Below are positions 10,556 to 20,165 of a stretch of 64,000 bases of DNA, one piece after another. The stretch covers positions 124,001-188,000 of the forward strand of contig NZ_VEVQ02000009.1 of the NCBI RefSeq assembly GCF_006491595.2. Direction: 5' to 3'. The number at the start of each line of letters is the position of its first letter. Position 1 is the first letter of the stretch. The notes under the pieces were generated by a model. That model had not been told where the DNA came from, ran no database searches, and worked only from the letters and a program-made list of their open reading frames with translations. The position numbers and the translations under genes were made by a program. Source of the DNA: Flavobacterium jejuense (GTDB lineage Bacteria; Bacteroidota; Bacteroidia; Flavobacteriales; Flavobacteriaceae).

Positions 10556-11362
10556 TTATTTACTTAAAATTTCAATTTCAACTCTTCTGTTTGCGGCTGC
10601 TTGTTCTTCATTTGCCTCTGGAATAGGATAAATAGGATGATTAATTCCAAAACCTGTTACAGATACTCTAGTCATTGTTATTCCTTTTGCAACTAAAAAA
10701 CGCCTTACTTGCTTTGCTCTCTCTAATGATAATTTTCTTCTATCACTACTTACACAACAAATATGACCTTGTATTTCGATTTTTAAAGTTGGATTATTTT
10801 GCATTACAAATAACAAATCATATAAAGCTCCATTCGATTCAGGTGTTATAGCAAAAGTATTCTGAAAAAAATTAATATCTTTAAGAAGTATTACTGTTCC
10901 TTTCTTTGCTAATTTGATTTTTTCATGCAAAGGCAAATTATCATCTATTTCTTCTTCCTTAATCCCTAATATTTCATTCTCTCTCTCTAAATCTTTTTCT
11001 AAAATATAATATATAGTTGCTTTCCTATTTTCTGCTTTATTTTGGGATTGATTAAAGTTTTCACCATAACTTCTTGTTTTAAAATCTTCCCTAATAGCTA
11101 CTTTATCAAGAATAAAATCTGAAATAAAATCGACTCTTTTTTGAGCTAATGAATCATTGTACTCTACAGACCCAACTTCATCTGTATACCCGTTAATTGC
11201 AACAATTTTTGATTTACTATTTTTTTGAATCCAATCCTCTAATCGAAGCAACTCCTTTTTAACCAAATCAGATTTATTACTTTCAAAATAAACAGAGAAT
11301 TGCTCTTGAGCAAAACTGCCATTTAAAAGAAGAAGTAATAATAATGATAAAATAGGCTTCAC
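10556..11362 (-). CDS. Protein with two OmpA-like peptidoglycan-binding domains
   Basis: 268 residues with a signal peptide (MKPILSLLLLLLLNGSFAQ). The first OmpA-like domain (about 20-125) has FESNKSDLVKKELLRLEDW, INGYTDEVGSVEYNDSLAQKRVDFI and SYGENF. The second (about 160-268) has EIQGHICC, RKLSLERAKQVRRFLVAKGI and VTGFGINHPI ... NRRVEIEIL. Such domains bind diaminopimelate in peptidoglycan. No beta-barrel is present, so it is a periplasmic wall-binding protein, not a porin. The second domain has a CC pair where most OmpA domains have TD. The tandem arrangement is less common than a single domain. Confidence 0.85.
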   Translation of the reverse strand: MKPILSLLLLLLLNGSFAQEQFSVYFESNKSDLVKKELLRLEDWIQKNSKSKIVAINGYTDEVGSVEYNDSLAQKRVDFISDFILDKVAIREDFKTRSYGENFNQSQNKAENRKATIYYILEKDLERENEILGIKEEEIDDNLPLHEKIKLAKKGTVILLKDINFFQNTFAITPESNGALYDLLFVMQNNPTLKIEIQGHICCVSSDRRKLSLERAKQVRRFLVAKGITMTRVSVTGFGINHPIYPIPEANEEQAAANRRVEIEILSK

Positions 11363-11450
11363 TTTAAATATTTTTTACGAAGTAACACTTTTTTTAGAAA
11401 ATAAAAAAATAGGCTACAAGTAATTTAACGTGAAGCTTTAGTAAAAAGTA

Positions 11451-11484
11451 TAAAAAAAGCCTATTCAAAATTTTGAATAGGCTT
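11451..11484 (-). terminator. Intrinsic terminator after the GNAT gene
   Basis: AAGCCTATTCAAAA followed directly by its reverse complement (11457-11484) makes a 14-bp perfect stem. On the minus strand it is followed by a run of seven T. It starts 5 bp after the acetyltransferase stop codon. Confidence 0.8.
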
Positions 11485-11488
11485 AAAA

Positions 11489-11938
11489 TTAAATTTCTTT
11501 TTTAAAACAGACACTATTTTCGATACCTATATATTGTCCGTAATTTGGTATGATTGAAAAGCCATTTTTCTCATATAAGCGAATAGCTTCTGGCTGTTTT
11601 ACACCGGTTTCAAGTACTAAATATTTACAATTTAGCTCATTAGACCAATTTTCGAGAGACTTTAAAACTTTAGTAGCAAAACCTTTATTTCTATATTCCT
11701 CAGGAACATACATCCTTTTTACTTCCATTGTTTCCTCATCATACTCTTTTATAGCACCACAAGCTACAGCTATAGCATCTAAATAAAGAACGATAACATA
11801 TTTGATAACCGAAATACTATTAAATTGAGCATAAAAGGAATGTTCGTCTCCATCTCTTATTGCCAAATCTTCATCTAGTTTCCCTACTAAATCAATAAAA
11901 TCTTTATTGGATGAGTTGGTTTTAACAACTTCAATCAT
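11489..11938 (-). CDS. GNAT family N-acetyltransferase
   Basis: 149 residues with the acetyl-CoA binding pattern: MYVPEEYRNKGFATKVLKSLENW (motif A, R-x-x-G-x-A) and a C-terminal LETGVKQPEAIRLYEKNGF segment (motif B). The acceptor is unknown; small GNATs of this kind modify amines on metabolites, antibiotics or proteins. It lies 10 bp downstream of glnN and probably shares its transcript, ending at the hairpin 11451-11484. Confidence 0.9.
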   Translation of the reverse strand: MIEVVKTNSSNKDFIDLVGKLDEDLAIRDGDEHSFYAQFNSISVIKYVIVLYLDAIAVACGAIKEYDEETMEVKRMYVPEEYRNKGFATKVLKSLENWSNELNCKYLVLETGVKQPEAIRLYEKNGFSIIPNYGQYIGIENSVCFKKEI

Positions 11939-11948
11939 TTGTAATAGA

Positions 11949-14138
11949 TTATCTTAAAAATAATAACTCTCTATATTTGATAAGTGTCCACATTTCATCA
12001 TCAACTAATAGTTCTAATTTATCAGCATGGTAACGAATTTCTTCAAAACATGGTTTTACTTTATCACAATAAGCTGAAGCCATTTTTGATAAATCAGTAA
12101 GATTATTAGCTTTCTTACGCTCTTCTGTCATAGCATCTACCTTAGTATTAATTCCTTCTATATGCTCAGAAATTTCTTTTATTAATGAAATTTGTTCTTT
12201 CGCAATTTTTTCGAAGTCTTTACCAAAAATTTCTTTTAAACCTTTAACATTTTCGATTAAAGTATTTTGATAACGTATAGCAGTTGGCACTACATGATTT
12301 CTTGCAATATCTCCTAAAACTCTACCTTCAATTTGAATTTTCTTAGTGTATTCTTCTAATTCAATTTCATAACGAGCTTCAACTTCAACATGATTCATAA
12401 TTGATAACTCATCAAATAAATCCATTGCTTTTTTAGAAATTTTAGCTTTTAATGCTTCTGGAGTTGTTTTATGATTACTTAATCCACGTTTTTTAGCTTC
12501 TTTTTCCCATGCTTCACTATAACCATCACCTTCAAAAAGAATGTTTTTAGTTTGCTTGATATATTCTCTTAAAACATTGAAAATTGCTTCATCTTTCTTT
12601 AGATCTTTTTTAGCAATTAAAGCATCCACTTCGATTTTAAAATCCTTTAATTGTTTTGCAACAATAGCATTCAAAGTTGTCATTGAAGTAGCACAGTTAG
12701 CTGAAGAACCTACTGCTCTAAACTCAAATTTATTTCCTGTAAAAGCAAATGGAGAAGTTCTATTTCTATCTGTATTGTCTAATAATACATCAGGAATTTT
12801 ACCTACAACGTTTAATTTTAAATCTGTTTTTTCTTCAGGTGATAGTTTTCCTTTAGTAACACCTTCTAATTCTGCCAATACTTTTGTTAATTGTTGACCA
12901 ATAAATACAGAAATAATAGCTGGAGGAGCTTCATTAGCACCTAAACGGTGATCATTACTTGCAGAAGCAATAGCTGCTCTTAACAACTCTTCATAGTCAT
13001 GTACTGCTTTAATTGTATTTATGAAAAAAGTTAAAAACTGTAAGTTACTCATAGGAGTTTTACCCGGAGCCAATAAATTAATTCCAGTATCTGTAGCTAG
13101 TGACCAGTTATTATGTTTACCAGAACCATTAACGCCTTTAAAAGGTTTCTCATGAAACAAAACTTTATAATCATGTCTTTCAGCTACTTTTTGCATCACA
13201 TCCATTAATAATGAATTATGATCTACTGCCAAATTGATTTCTTCAAATATAGGCGCCAACTCAAATTGACTTGGAGCAACTTCATTATGACGTGTTTTCA
13301 CAGGAATTCCTAATAACATACACTCATTTTCTAAATCACGCATGTAGTTAAGTACTCTTGAAGGAATCGAACCAAAATAATGATCATCAAGTTGCTGTCC
13401 TTTTGCAGAAGCGTGACCTAATAAAGTTCTACCAGTTGCTAGCAAGTCAGGTCTAGTATTAGCTAATGATCTATCAATCAAGAAATATTCTTGTTCCCAT
13501 CCCAATGTAGGAGTCACTTTTTTTACATTTTTATCAAAATATTTAGCTACATCAGAAGCTGCACTGTCAATAGCCTGAAGTGCTCTTAACAAAGGAGTTT
13601 TATTATCTAGGGCTTCTCCTGTATAAGAAACAAATATTGTAGGAATACATAAAGTAGTACCATATATAAAAGCTGGAGATGTTGGGTCCCAAGCAGTATA
13701 ACCTCTTGCTTCAAAAGTATTTCTAATTCCTCCATTTGGAAAAGAAGAAGCATCTGGCTCTTGTTGTACTAATTGACTTCCTCCAAATTTTTCAACAGGA
13801 TCACTACCATCAAATGAAGTTTCAAAAAAAGCATCGTGTTTTTCTGCAGTGTTACCTGTTAATGGTTGAAACCAGTGTGTATAATGAGTAACATCTTTAG
13901 ATAATGCCCACTCTTTCATTCCCATCGCAATTTGGTCAGCTATAATTCTGTCTATTTTTGTGCCCTTTTGAGTTGCATTTTTAACAGCTTTGTATGCTTC
14001 AGGTGTTAAAAATTGTCGCATTGACTTATCATTAAACACATTACTTCCAAATATTTTGGATTTTTTTTCTAATTTTTCAACAGCAACAATTTTCCTACTT
14101 GCTGTCTCTTTTAAAGCTTGAAAACGAAAAGTTGACAT
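11949..14138 (-). CDS. glnN: Type III glutamine synthetase
   Basis: Makes glutamine from glutamate, ammonia and ATP. At 729 residues it is the GSIII form common in Bacteroidota, not the ~450-residue GSI. Visible landmarks: GSQLVQQEPDASSFPNGGIRNTFEARGYTAWD, the GWEQEYFLIDR acidic metal-binding segment, EVAPSQFELAPIFEE, KPFKGVNGSGKHNNWSL (ATP loop) and NRTSPFAFTGNKFEFRAVGSSANCA. A long alpha-helical C-terminal region follows. The GNAT gene follows after 10 bp. No second nitrogen-regulation gene is visible nearby. Confidence 0.97.
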   Translation of the reverse strand: MSTFRFQALKETASRKIVAVEKLEKKSKIFGSNVFNDKSMRQFLTPEAYKAVKNATQKGTKIDRIIADQIAMGMKEWALSKDVTHYTHWFQPLTGNTAEKHDAFFETSFDGSDPVEKFGGSQLVQQEPDASSFPNGGIRNTFEARGYTAWDPTSPAFIYGTTLCIPTIFVSYTGEALDNKTPLLRALQAIDSAASDVAKYFDKNVKKVTPTLGWEQEYFLIDRSLANTRPDLLATGRTLLGHASAKGQQLDDHYFGSIPSRVLNYMRDLENECMLLGIPVKTRHNEVAPSQFELAPIFEEINLAVDHNSLLMDVMQKVAERHDYKVLFHEKPFKGVNGSGKHNNWSLATDTGINLLAPGKTPMSNLQFLTFFINTIKAVHDYEELLRAAIASASNDHRLGANEAPPAIISVFIGQQLTKVLAELEGVTKGKLSPEEKTDLKLNVVGKIPDVLLDNTDRNRTSPFAFTGNKFEFRAVGSSANCATSMTTLNAIVAKQLKDFKIEVDALIAKKDLKKDEAIFNVLREYIKQTKNILFEGDGYSEAWEKEAKKRGLSNHKTTPEALKAKISKKAMDLFDELSIMNHVEVEARYEIELEEYTKKIQIEGRVLGDIARNHVVPTAIRYQNTLIENVKGLKEIFGKDFEKIAKEQISLIKEISEHIEGINTKVDAMTEERKKANNLTDLSKMASAYCDKVKPCFEEIRYHADKLELLVDDEMWTLIKYRELLFLR

Positions 14139-14180
14139 AAATTTTATTGTTTTTTAAGTTATACCCCTTAATTTTGAATA

Positions 14181-14188
14181 CAAATATA
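14181..14188 (-). promoter_or_regulatory. Candidate -7 box for glnN
   Basis: Minus-strand TATATTTG matches TAnnTTTG, 43 bp upstream of the glnN ATG. No TTG is present at the expected -33 spacing, and the sequence is very AT-rich, so chance matches are possible. Confidence 0.35.
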
Positions 14189-14385
14189 TAAAAATATAAA
14201 CATTATAATAAAAACACCCTATCATTTTTTAAAAAAACCAACAAGTAAATATTTTTTTTAAAATCATTCAAAAAAATCATTCTTCAATAAAATATTAATG
14301 TTATTAACAATTTAGTGTTAATAATTTATAAAAAATCCTTTTATTTGCAAGTTATTACGGTTACTAACCGACAAAAAGAATATAT

Positions 14386-17136
14386 ATGAAAGGATCCAAA
14401 TTGAGACTAGTTATGTTGATAATTAGTTTTTTTGTCTTTATGAGCAAGTCTAATGCTCAATGTGCAGGAAATGATAATACTATTACAATATGTACCAAAG
14501 AAAACTATAATCAAGGTATTGGTAACCCAAACGGAGTAGTAAATCTATTTACCCTTTTAGGCGTAGGTGCTGTAAATGGAGGTTCTTGGACAAATCTTAA
14601 TAGTTCAGGAGGTTTAAATACGTCTACAGGAATATTGAATACTTGGCAAATCAATCAAAGTGGAATTTATAGTTATCAATATACTATTAATGGTATTTCA
14701 GGTTGTACTGATAATACTTCAATCATTACTTTAACTCTTGGTGGCTTTCCTGGTGTTGATAATCCAAGTGCTGTAGCTTGTGATAACAATGCATCTGTAC
14801 CTTTATTTAGTTTTTTAGGAAGTAGTCCAAACCCTCATTTTAATGGAACATGGTCAGGAGGTCCTGCTGGCTCAGTAAATGGAAATTTCTTTAATGCTCA
14901 GTTAGCTGGCATTGGTACTTACACATTAACTTATACTGTTCCTGCTATTGGAAGTTGTCCTTCTAGAAGTGCCAATGTTTCTTTAACAGTTCATCCTTTA
15001 CCAGAATCTGGAATTCCATCAAATCTAACTTTTTGTGAAACAGATGATTTTTCAGGATTTACTAATATTAATTTGTTTAATCAATTATCTGGTGAAGATT
15101 CAGGTGGATTTTGGTCAGATAATTTTCCTACAGGAGAAATATCTGGAATTGGAGATTCCTTTATAAATATTCAAAATATTGCCACTAATTTTGGACCTGG
15201 AACTTATACATTTACCTATAATGTGAATCCAACTCATCCTATATGTACTCCAGCATCTTCAAACGTAGCTATTATTATTGAACCCATAATTGATATTAAT
15301 GGAGCAAATCTCAACATTACACCAACTCCAATTTGCTATGAAAATTTAAGTACAACAATTTTAACCGCTACAATTACTCAAGGTGTAAATCCAATTCCTG
15401 ATGGAACATATAATATCACCTATACTTTATCTGGAGTAAATTCGGGAACTGAAACAGTAAGTATTACTTTTATTGGTGGAATTGGAACTTTTATAATAAA
15501 TTCCGCTTTTGTAAATTCTATTGGAATAACTACTGTAAATATTACTAATATTATAAACCCTAGTAGTGTTACAAACTGTACAAGACCAATAACCAATCTT
15601 AGTAATACATTTGAAATTGCTGAAAGTCCAAATGTAAACGATACACAAATCTCTGTCACTAACTTTTGTCTTGGAGAAACTGGTCAAGTAGTTATTAGTG
15701 ATATTAATAATTCTAATATTGAGTTATCAGATGACAGATACATCATTACTTACATTATTACTGATCCAAATGGATTACAAACTACTGAAACTATAGTAAT
15801 TATAGTTACTAATGGTGATGGAGTATTCTCAATTCTCAATTCTTTAATTACAATTCCAGGAAATTATACCGTTACTATTATAAATGTTGAAAATGAAAAT
15901 TCTGGTTGTTCAACTGATACAAATATAACAAGTCCATTTGTAGTTTTTCCTATACCAGAGGCAGATAATATTATTGTTTCGATAGATGACGTTTGTCTTG
16001 GTGATACTGTTGTAGTGACTTTATCTAGTGCCAATAATTTATCAGATGGACTTTATGATTTAGATTATTCAATTTTTGGAGCTATCAATGTTAGCAATCA
16101 GATAGTAAATAATGTTAATTTCACTAATGGTTCTGCTACTTTTACTTTGCCTAATACAATATTAACTAGTGGCGCATCAACTTTTGTTTTAAATGTTTTG
16201 ACTAGTGTTTCAAATACATGTGGTACGAGCAGTTTTAATGATGCAAGTGACAATTTTATAATTAACCCACTACCAGATACAACTGGAGCCACAATAACAG
16301 CAATTGATATATGTATTTCAGAAATAGAAACTATTTTTATTGGAAATGCAAATATCTTAAATGATGGTGAATATACCATACTATATGATTTAACTGGTAG
16401 TAATAATAGTACAGATAATTCTGTGATTGTAACTTTTACAAATGGAAATGGTGATTTTACAATTCCATCTTCATTATTAGAAAATGGAGGAACAACGACA
16501 ATTACCATTCAAAATATATCTTATAATGTAACTAATTGTGGCACTACTGATTTGTCAGCCAATCCAATAAATTTTATTATTACTGATCCTGGTGTTCCAA
16601 GTTTAGCAGTAGATGGCAACTTATTTTGCTTACAAGATTTACCAAACCCAACAATTGCTAACTTAACTTCAAATATAACATCTACTGGAACAATTACTTG
16701 GTACGATGCGCCCTTAAACGGAAATATCTATACTTCAACAGATCCAATAACAAATGGAACAACTTATTATGCTTCTCTTACTGATGCACAAGGTTGTGAA
16801 GGTTCTTCTAGACTTGAAGTCATTGTTGACTTAACTTTTTGTCCAAATTTATTTATTCCTGATGGTTTTTCACCAAATAATGATGGCTTAAATGATACTT
16901 TTTATATTAAAGATGTTGATGTTATTTATCCTAATCATGTACTTGAAATTTATAACAGATATGGAAATTTAATATACAAAGGTGATATAAATACACCTGA
17001 CTTTGATGGTAAATCCAACCAATCCACAGTTCTGGGTAGTGATATTTTACCTACGGGAGTCTATTTTTATATTTTACATTATAATGACTCAACAAACAAA
17101 AAGCCAACACAAGGAAGGTTATATTTAAGCAGATAA
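14386..17136 (+). CDS. T9SS type B sorted repeat adhesin
   Basis: 916-residue surface protein. A signal peptide (about 1-25, ending SNAQ) leads into Ig-like segments, then four related ~105-110 residue repeats at about 302-415, 416-524, 525-630 and 631-735. Each has a Cys near the start, a DG-x-Y-x-I-x-Y core, a NGxGxFxI strand and a later Cys. An Ig_7-like domain (TITWYDAPLNGNIYT) follows. The last ~75 residues are the gliding-associated CHU_C domain (FIPDGFSPNNDGLNDTF), a type B T9SS signal. Export therefore uses the type IX machinery with a SprF/PorP partner, and such a gene lies 7 bp downstream. Binding target unknown. Confidence 0.9.
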   Translation: MKGSKLRLVMLIISFFVFMSKSNAQCAGNDNTITICTKENYNQGIGNPNGVVNLFTLLGVGAVNGGSWTNLNSSGGLNTSTGILNTWQINQSGIYSYQYTINGISGCTDNTSIITLTLGGFPGVDNPSAVACDNNASVPLFSFLGSSPNPHFNGTWSGGPAGSVNGNFFNAQLAGIGTYTLTYTVPAIGSCPSRSANVSLTVHPLPESGIPSNLTFCETDDFSGFTNINLFNQLSGEDSGGFWSDNFPTGEISGIGDSFINIQNIATNFGPGTYTFTYNVNPTHPICTPASSNVAIIIEPIIDINGANLNITPTPICYENLSTTILTATITQGVNPIPDGTYNITYTLSGVNSGTETVSITFIGGIGTFIINSAFVNSIGITTVNITNIINPSSVTNCTRPITNLSNTFEIAESPNVNDTQISVTNFCLGETGQVVISDINNSNIELSDDRYIITYIITDPNGLQTTETIVIIVTNGDGVFSILNSLITIPGNYTVTIINVENENSGCSTDTNITSPFVVFPIPEADNIIVSIDDVCLGDTVVVTLSSANNLSDGLYDLDYSIFGAINVSNQIVNNVNFTNGSATFTLPNTILTSGASTFVLNVLTSVSNTCGTSSFNDASDNFIINPLPDTTGATITAIDICISEIETIFIGNANILNDGEYTILYDLTGSNNSTDNSVIVTFTNGNGDFTIPSSLLENGGTTTITIQNISYNVTNCGTTDLSANPINFIITDPGVPSLAVDGNLFCLQDLPNPTIANLTSNITSTGTITWYDAPLNGNIYTSTDPITNGTTYYASLTDAQGCEGSSRLEVIVDLTFCPNLFIPDGFSPNNDGLNDTFYIKDVDVIYPNHVLEIYNRYGNLIYKGDINTPDFDGKSNQSTVLGSDILPTGVYFYILHYNDSTNKKPTQGRLYLSR

Positions 17137-17143
17137 GAAAAAA

Positions 17144-18082
17144 ATGAAAAAATTGAATTATATATACGGACTTATTTTGTTGGCTTTTTGTACTTCATTT
17201 GCGCAACAAGATCCTCAATTCACTCAATACATGTATAATATGAGTGTAGTTAACCCTGGATATGCTACTGATGATTTAGGAGTTATTAATTTTGGAGGAA
17301 TTTATAGAGCACAATGGATTGGAGCAACTGGTGCTCCTACTACATCCTCACTTTTTGTACATGCTCCTTTATCTGAAAAATTAGAATCTGGTTTTAATAT
17401 AGTTAAGGATGAATTAGGTGATGATGTTTTAAATGAAACTACGTTAACAGCAGATTTAGCTTATAAAGTATCATTGAGCCAAAAAGCAAAACTTTCGATT
17501 GGTTTAAAAGCTGGTGTCAATTTCTTTAATACAAACTTTAATGGCTTTCGATTAAATGATGATGCTATTGGAACTGATAATGCATTTCAAAATTTAAATG
17601 AGACCTTTCTTAATGTTGGTGCAGGTGCTTTCTTTTTTACAGAAAACTATTATTTAGGTTTATCTGTACCTAATTTTTTACCCAATAAACAATTAAAAGA
17701 AGCTAGTGGAATAAATGCTATAGGTGTAGATGAATTGCATTTCTTCTTTACAGGAGGCTATGTCTTTAATTTATCAGATAATATCAAGTTTAAACCAGCT
17801 TTCATTACTAAATTAGTTCAAAATGCTCCATTATCAGCAGATATTACAGCTAATTTTATGTTTTTTGACAAATTTGAAATCGGAGCAGCTCATCGTTTTG
17901 ATGATTCCTTTAGTGGATTAGTCAACTACAAAATTACACCTCAATTAAGAATTGGTTATGCCTACGATCATACCATTAACAATCTAGGTCAATTTAATTC
18001 TGGTTCTCACGAAATAATTGTGTTATTCAACTTGGATACTTTTGGCAACAGAGGATATGACAAATCACCTAGATTCTTCTAA
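17144..18082 (+). CDS. PorP/SprF family type IX secretion outer membrane protein
   Basis: 312 residues with a signal peptide (TSFAQQDPQFTQYMYNMSVVNPGYA), the standard N-terminus of the PorP/SprF family. The rest forms beta strands of an outer-membrane barrel. In Flavobacterium, SprF-like proteins serve secretion or attachment of partner proteins with type B sorting domains, and the gene directly upstream encodes such a protein. I therefore infer a dedicated pair. The downstream OmpA-family gene starts 14 bp after this stop, so the three form one operon. Confidence 0.92.
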   Translation: MKKLNYIYGLILLAFCTSFAQQDPQFTQYMYNMSVVNPGYATDDLGVINFGGIYRAQWIGATGAPTTSSLFVHAPLSEKLESGFNIVKDELGDDVLNETTLTADLAYKVSLSQKAKLSIGLKAGVNFFNTNFNGFRLNDDAIGTDNAFQNLNETFLNVGAGAFFFTENYYLGLSVPNFLPNKQLKEASGINAIGVDELHFFFTGGYVFNLSDNIKFKPAFITKLVQNAPLSADITANFMFFDKFEIGAAHRFDDSFSGLVNYKITPQLRIGYAYDHTINNLGQFNSGSHEIIVLFNLDTFGNRGYDKSPRFF

Positions 18083-18095
18083 AAGCAAAAATTTT

Positions 18096-20051
18096 ATGAA
18101 AAAAATTGTAATTATATACTTTATAACAACTTTGAGTATTTTTGCTCAAGAAAGTCAACTAAAAAAAGCAAATAAGTATTTTAAAATAGCTTCCTTTGAA
18201 AAATCTGCTGAAGCTTATGCTGCTTTAATTTCTGATGGAAACACAGATCCTTTAGTTCTAAAAAAAGCAGCTGATTCTTATTATTATATTTCTGATTTTG
18301 AAAAAGCAGTAGGTTTATATAAAACATTAATTGACAAACAAAAAGAATCTTTGGATGACCAATGCATATTTCGTTATGCACAATGTTTAAAAGCTTTAGG
18401 TAAGACAGAAGAATCAAATACTTGGATGCAACTTTATGAAAAAGAAATTCCAGAAGTTGTTTATAAAGCTACTATTGAAAAATTAGAAACTATTAAAAAA
18501 CAAGGGAACAAATTTGAAATAAAAAATGAAGTAATCAATACTCCTCAGTCTGATTTTGGTCCAGCAATTTATAAGGATAAATTGATTTTTTCATCAGCCT
18601 CAAAATCTAGAGGATTATTTTCAAGAAAATACAAGTGGAATGACCAAGCTTATCTTGATTTGTATCAGACTACTTTAACAAATACGACCTTAGATAGTAC
18701 AGTTGTTCCTTTCTCTAAAGAATTAAATTCCAAACTTCATGAAGCAGATGTTACTTTTACAAAGGATGGAAAAAGAATTTATTTTACCAGAAATAATAGT
18801 GAAAATGGAAAACGTAAAAAAGATGACAATAAAGTTACCCAATTGAGTATTTACTCGGCTGATTTAGTAGATGGCAAATGGACTAACATTACTTCTCTTC
18901 CATTTAATGGTTTAAATTATTCAACCATGCATCCTTCTTTAAACAAAGAAAATAATCGTTTGTATTTTTCATCTGATATGCCTGGAACTTTAGGGTCATT
19001 TGATCTTTTTTATGTTACTATTGATACCAATGATAGTTTTGGTAAACCAATTAATCTTGGTGAAGAAATAAACACAAAAAATAGAGAACAATTTCCTTTT
19101 ATTAGTAATGAAGGAAAATTATTCTTTTCATCAGATGGTCATCCTGGCTTTGGTTTGTTAGACGTTTTTATGTCAGAAGTTAAGGATGATGTTTATACAA
19201 AACCACTAAATTTAGGTTTACCAATAAATACCAATTTAGATGATTTCTCATTGATTTATAATGACACTTCAAAAAGAGGCTTTTTCGCTTCTAACAGAGA
19301 GAACGGAAAAGGAGATGACGATATTTACAGCTTTTTACAAATTGCTCCTTTACAAGATTTTCAATATTATGTTCAGGGTATTGTAATTGATGAAGAAAAT
19401 GATGTACCAATAACTGAATCAACGGTATTCTTATTCGACGAAAAAGGAGACAAAATAAACGAAATGTTGGTGAATGAAACAGGAAATTTCTACTTTGATT
19501 TACAACCAGGAACCTATAAAATAAGTGTTTACAACCCTAATACTATACCTGCTGAAAAAACCTTTACAGTTTTAGATAATGGTACTACAAAGACAGAGCA
19601 AATTATTAAAGTAAAAAGAATTCCAAAAACATTCTTAGAAGAATTAATTGCTGAAGAAGGAGATCCAAAGGTGATTACTGATAATGGTGTTTTAATGTTT
19701 GATCTTCCTGAAATTTTATTTGATTTTGACAAATTTAATATTAGAGCTGATGCCAAAGTACATTTAGACCAATTGGTAGATAAATTAAATCGTTATCCTT
19801 TAATAAATATTGCTATTGGTTCCCATACAGATAATCGTGGAACAGAAGAATACAACAGACAATTATCACAGGATAGAGCAACTTCAACCATGAATTACTT
19901 AGTAGAAAGAGGAATTAATGCTTCTAGAATAACTGCTGAAGGATTTGGTGAAAGCAAACCAAAAGTAGATTGTATCGATCATCAATGTTCTGATGAAGAA
20001 CATCAAATTAACAGACGAAGTGAATTTGTTATATTAGTAAAACAAGAATAA
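18096..20051 (+). CDS. PorE-like OmpA family protein (TPR, propeller, CRD, OmpA)
   Basis: About 651 residues. The ATG at 18096 gives a signal peptide (MKKIVIIYFITTLSIFAQ); an earlier in-frame ATG at 18018 lies within the previous gene and is rejected. Order: TPR-like helices (residues ~20-120), a WD40-like propeller with KLHEADVTFTKDGKRIYFTRN and RLYFSSDMPGTLGSFDLFY, a carboxypeptidase-regulatory-like fold (GIVIDEENDVPITESTVFLFDEKG), and a C-terminal OmpA domain (LFDFDKFNIRADAKVHLD ... HTDNRGTEEYNRQLSQDRA). This is the architecture of PorE, which anchors T9SS parts to peptidoglycan. Here it probably anchors the adhesin/SprF pair upstream. Confidence 0.88.
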   Translation: MKKIVIIYFITTLSIFAQESQLKKANKYFKIASFEKSAEAYAALISDGNTDPLVLKKAADSYYYISDFEKAVGLYKTLIDKQKESLDDQCIFRYAQCLKALGKTEESNTWMQLYEKEIPEVVYKATIEKLETIKKQGNKFEIKNEVINTPQSDFGPAIYKDKLIFSSASKSRGLFSRKYKWNDQAYLDLYQTTLTNTTLDSTVVPFSKELNSKLHEADVTFTKDGKRIYFTRNNSENGKRKKDDNKVTQLSIYSADLVDGKWTNITSLPFNGLNYSTMHPSLNKENNRLYFSSDMPGTLGSFDLFYVTIDTNDSFGKPINLGEEINTKNREQFPFISNEGKLFFSSDGHPGFGLLDVFMSEVKDDVYTKPLNLGLPINTNLDDFSLIYNDTSKRGFFASNRENGKGDDDIYSFLQIAPLQDFQYYVQGIVIDEENDVPITESTVFLFDEKGDKINEMLVNETGNFYFDLQPGTYKISVYNPNTIPAEKTFTVLDNGTTKTEQIIKVKRIPKTFLEELIAEEGDPKVITDNGVLMFDLPEILFDFDKFNIRADAKVHLDQLVDKLNRYPLINIAIGSHTDNRGTEEYNRQLSQDRATSTMNYLVERGINASRITAEGFGESKPKVDCIDHQCSDEEHQINRRSEFVILVKQE

Positions 20052-20057
20052 GATAGA

Positions 20058-20082
20058 AGACCTCAAATAGAGGTCTTTTTTT
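20058..20082 (+). terminator. Terminator of the T9SS cassette
   Basis: AGACCTC, a 5-base loop, then GAGGTCT, followed by a run of T. It starts 6 bp after the PorE-like stop codon and ends the three-gene operon. Confidence 0.85.
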
Positions 20083-20090
20083 TATCTTTG
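20083..20090 (+). promoter_or_regulatory. Candidate -7 box for the DUF1543 gene
   Basis: TATCTTTG matches TAnnTTTG, directly after the preceding terminator and about 75 bp before the DUF1543 start at 20166. The fit of a terminator followed at once by a promoter box is good, though no -33 TTG is visible. Confidence 0.45.
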
Positions 20091-20165
20091 GTTTATGAAA
20101 TCGCTAGTAACAAAACTTTACAATAAATAAAAGCAATAACATATATGAAAGAAAACACTTAACAT

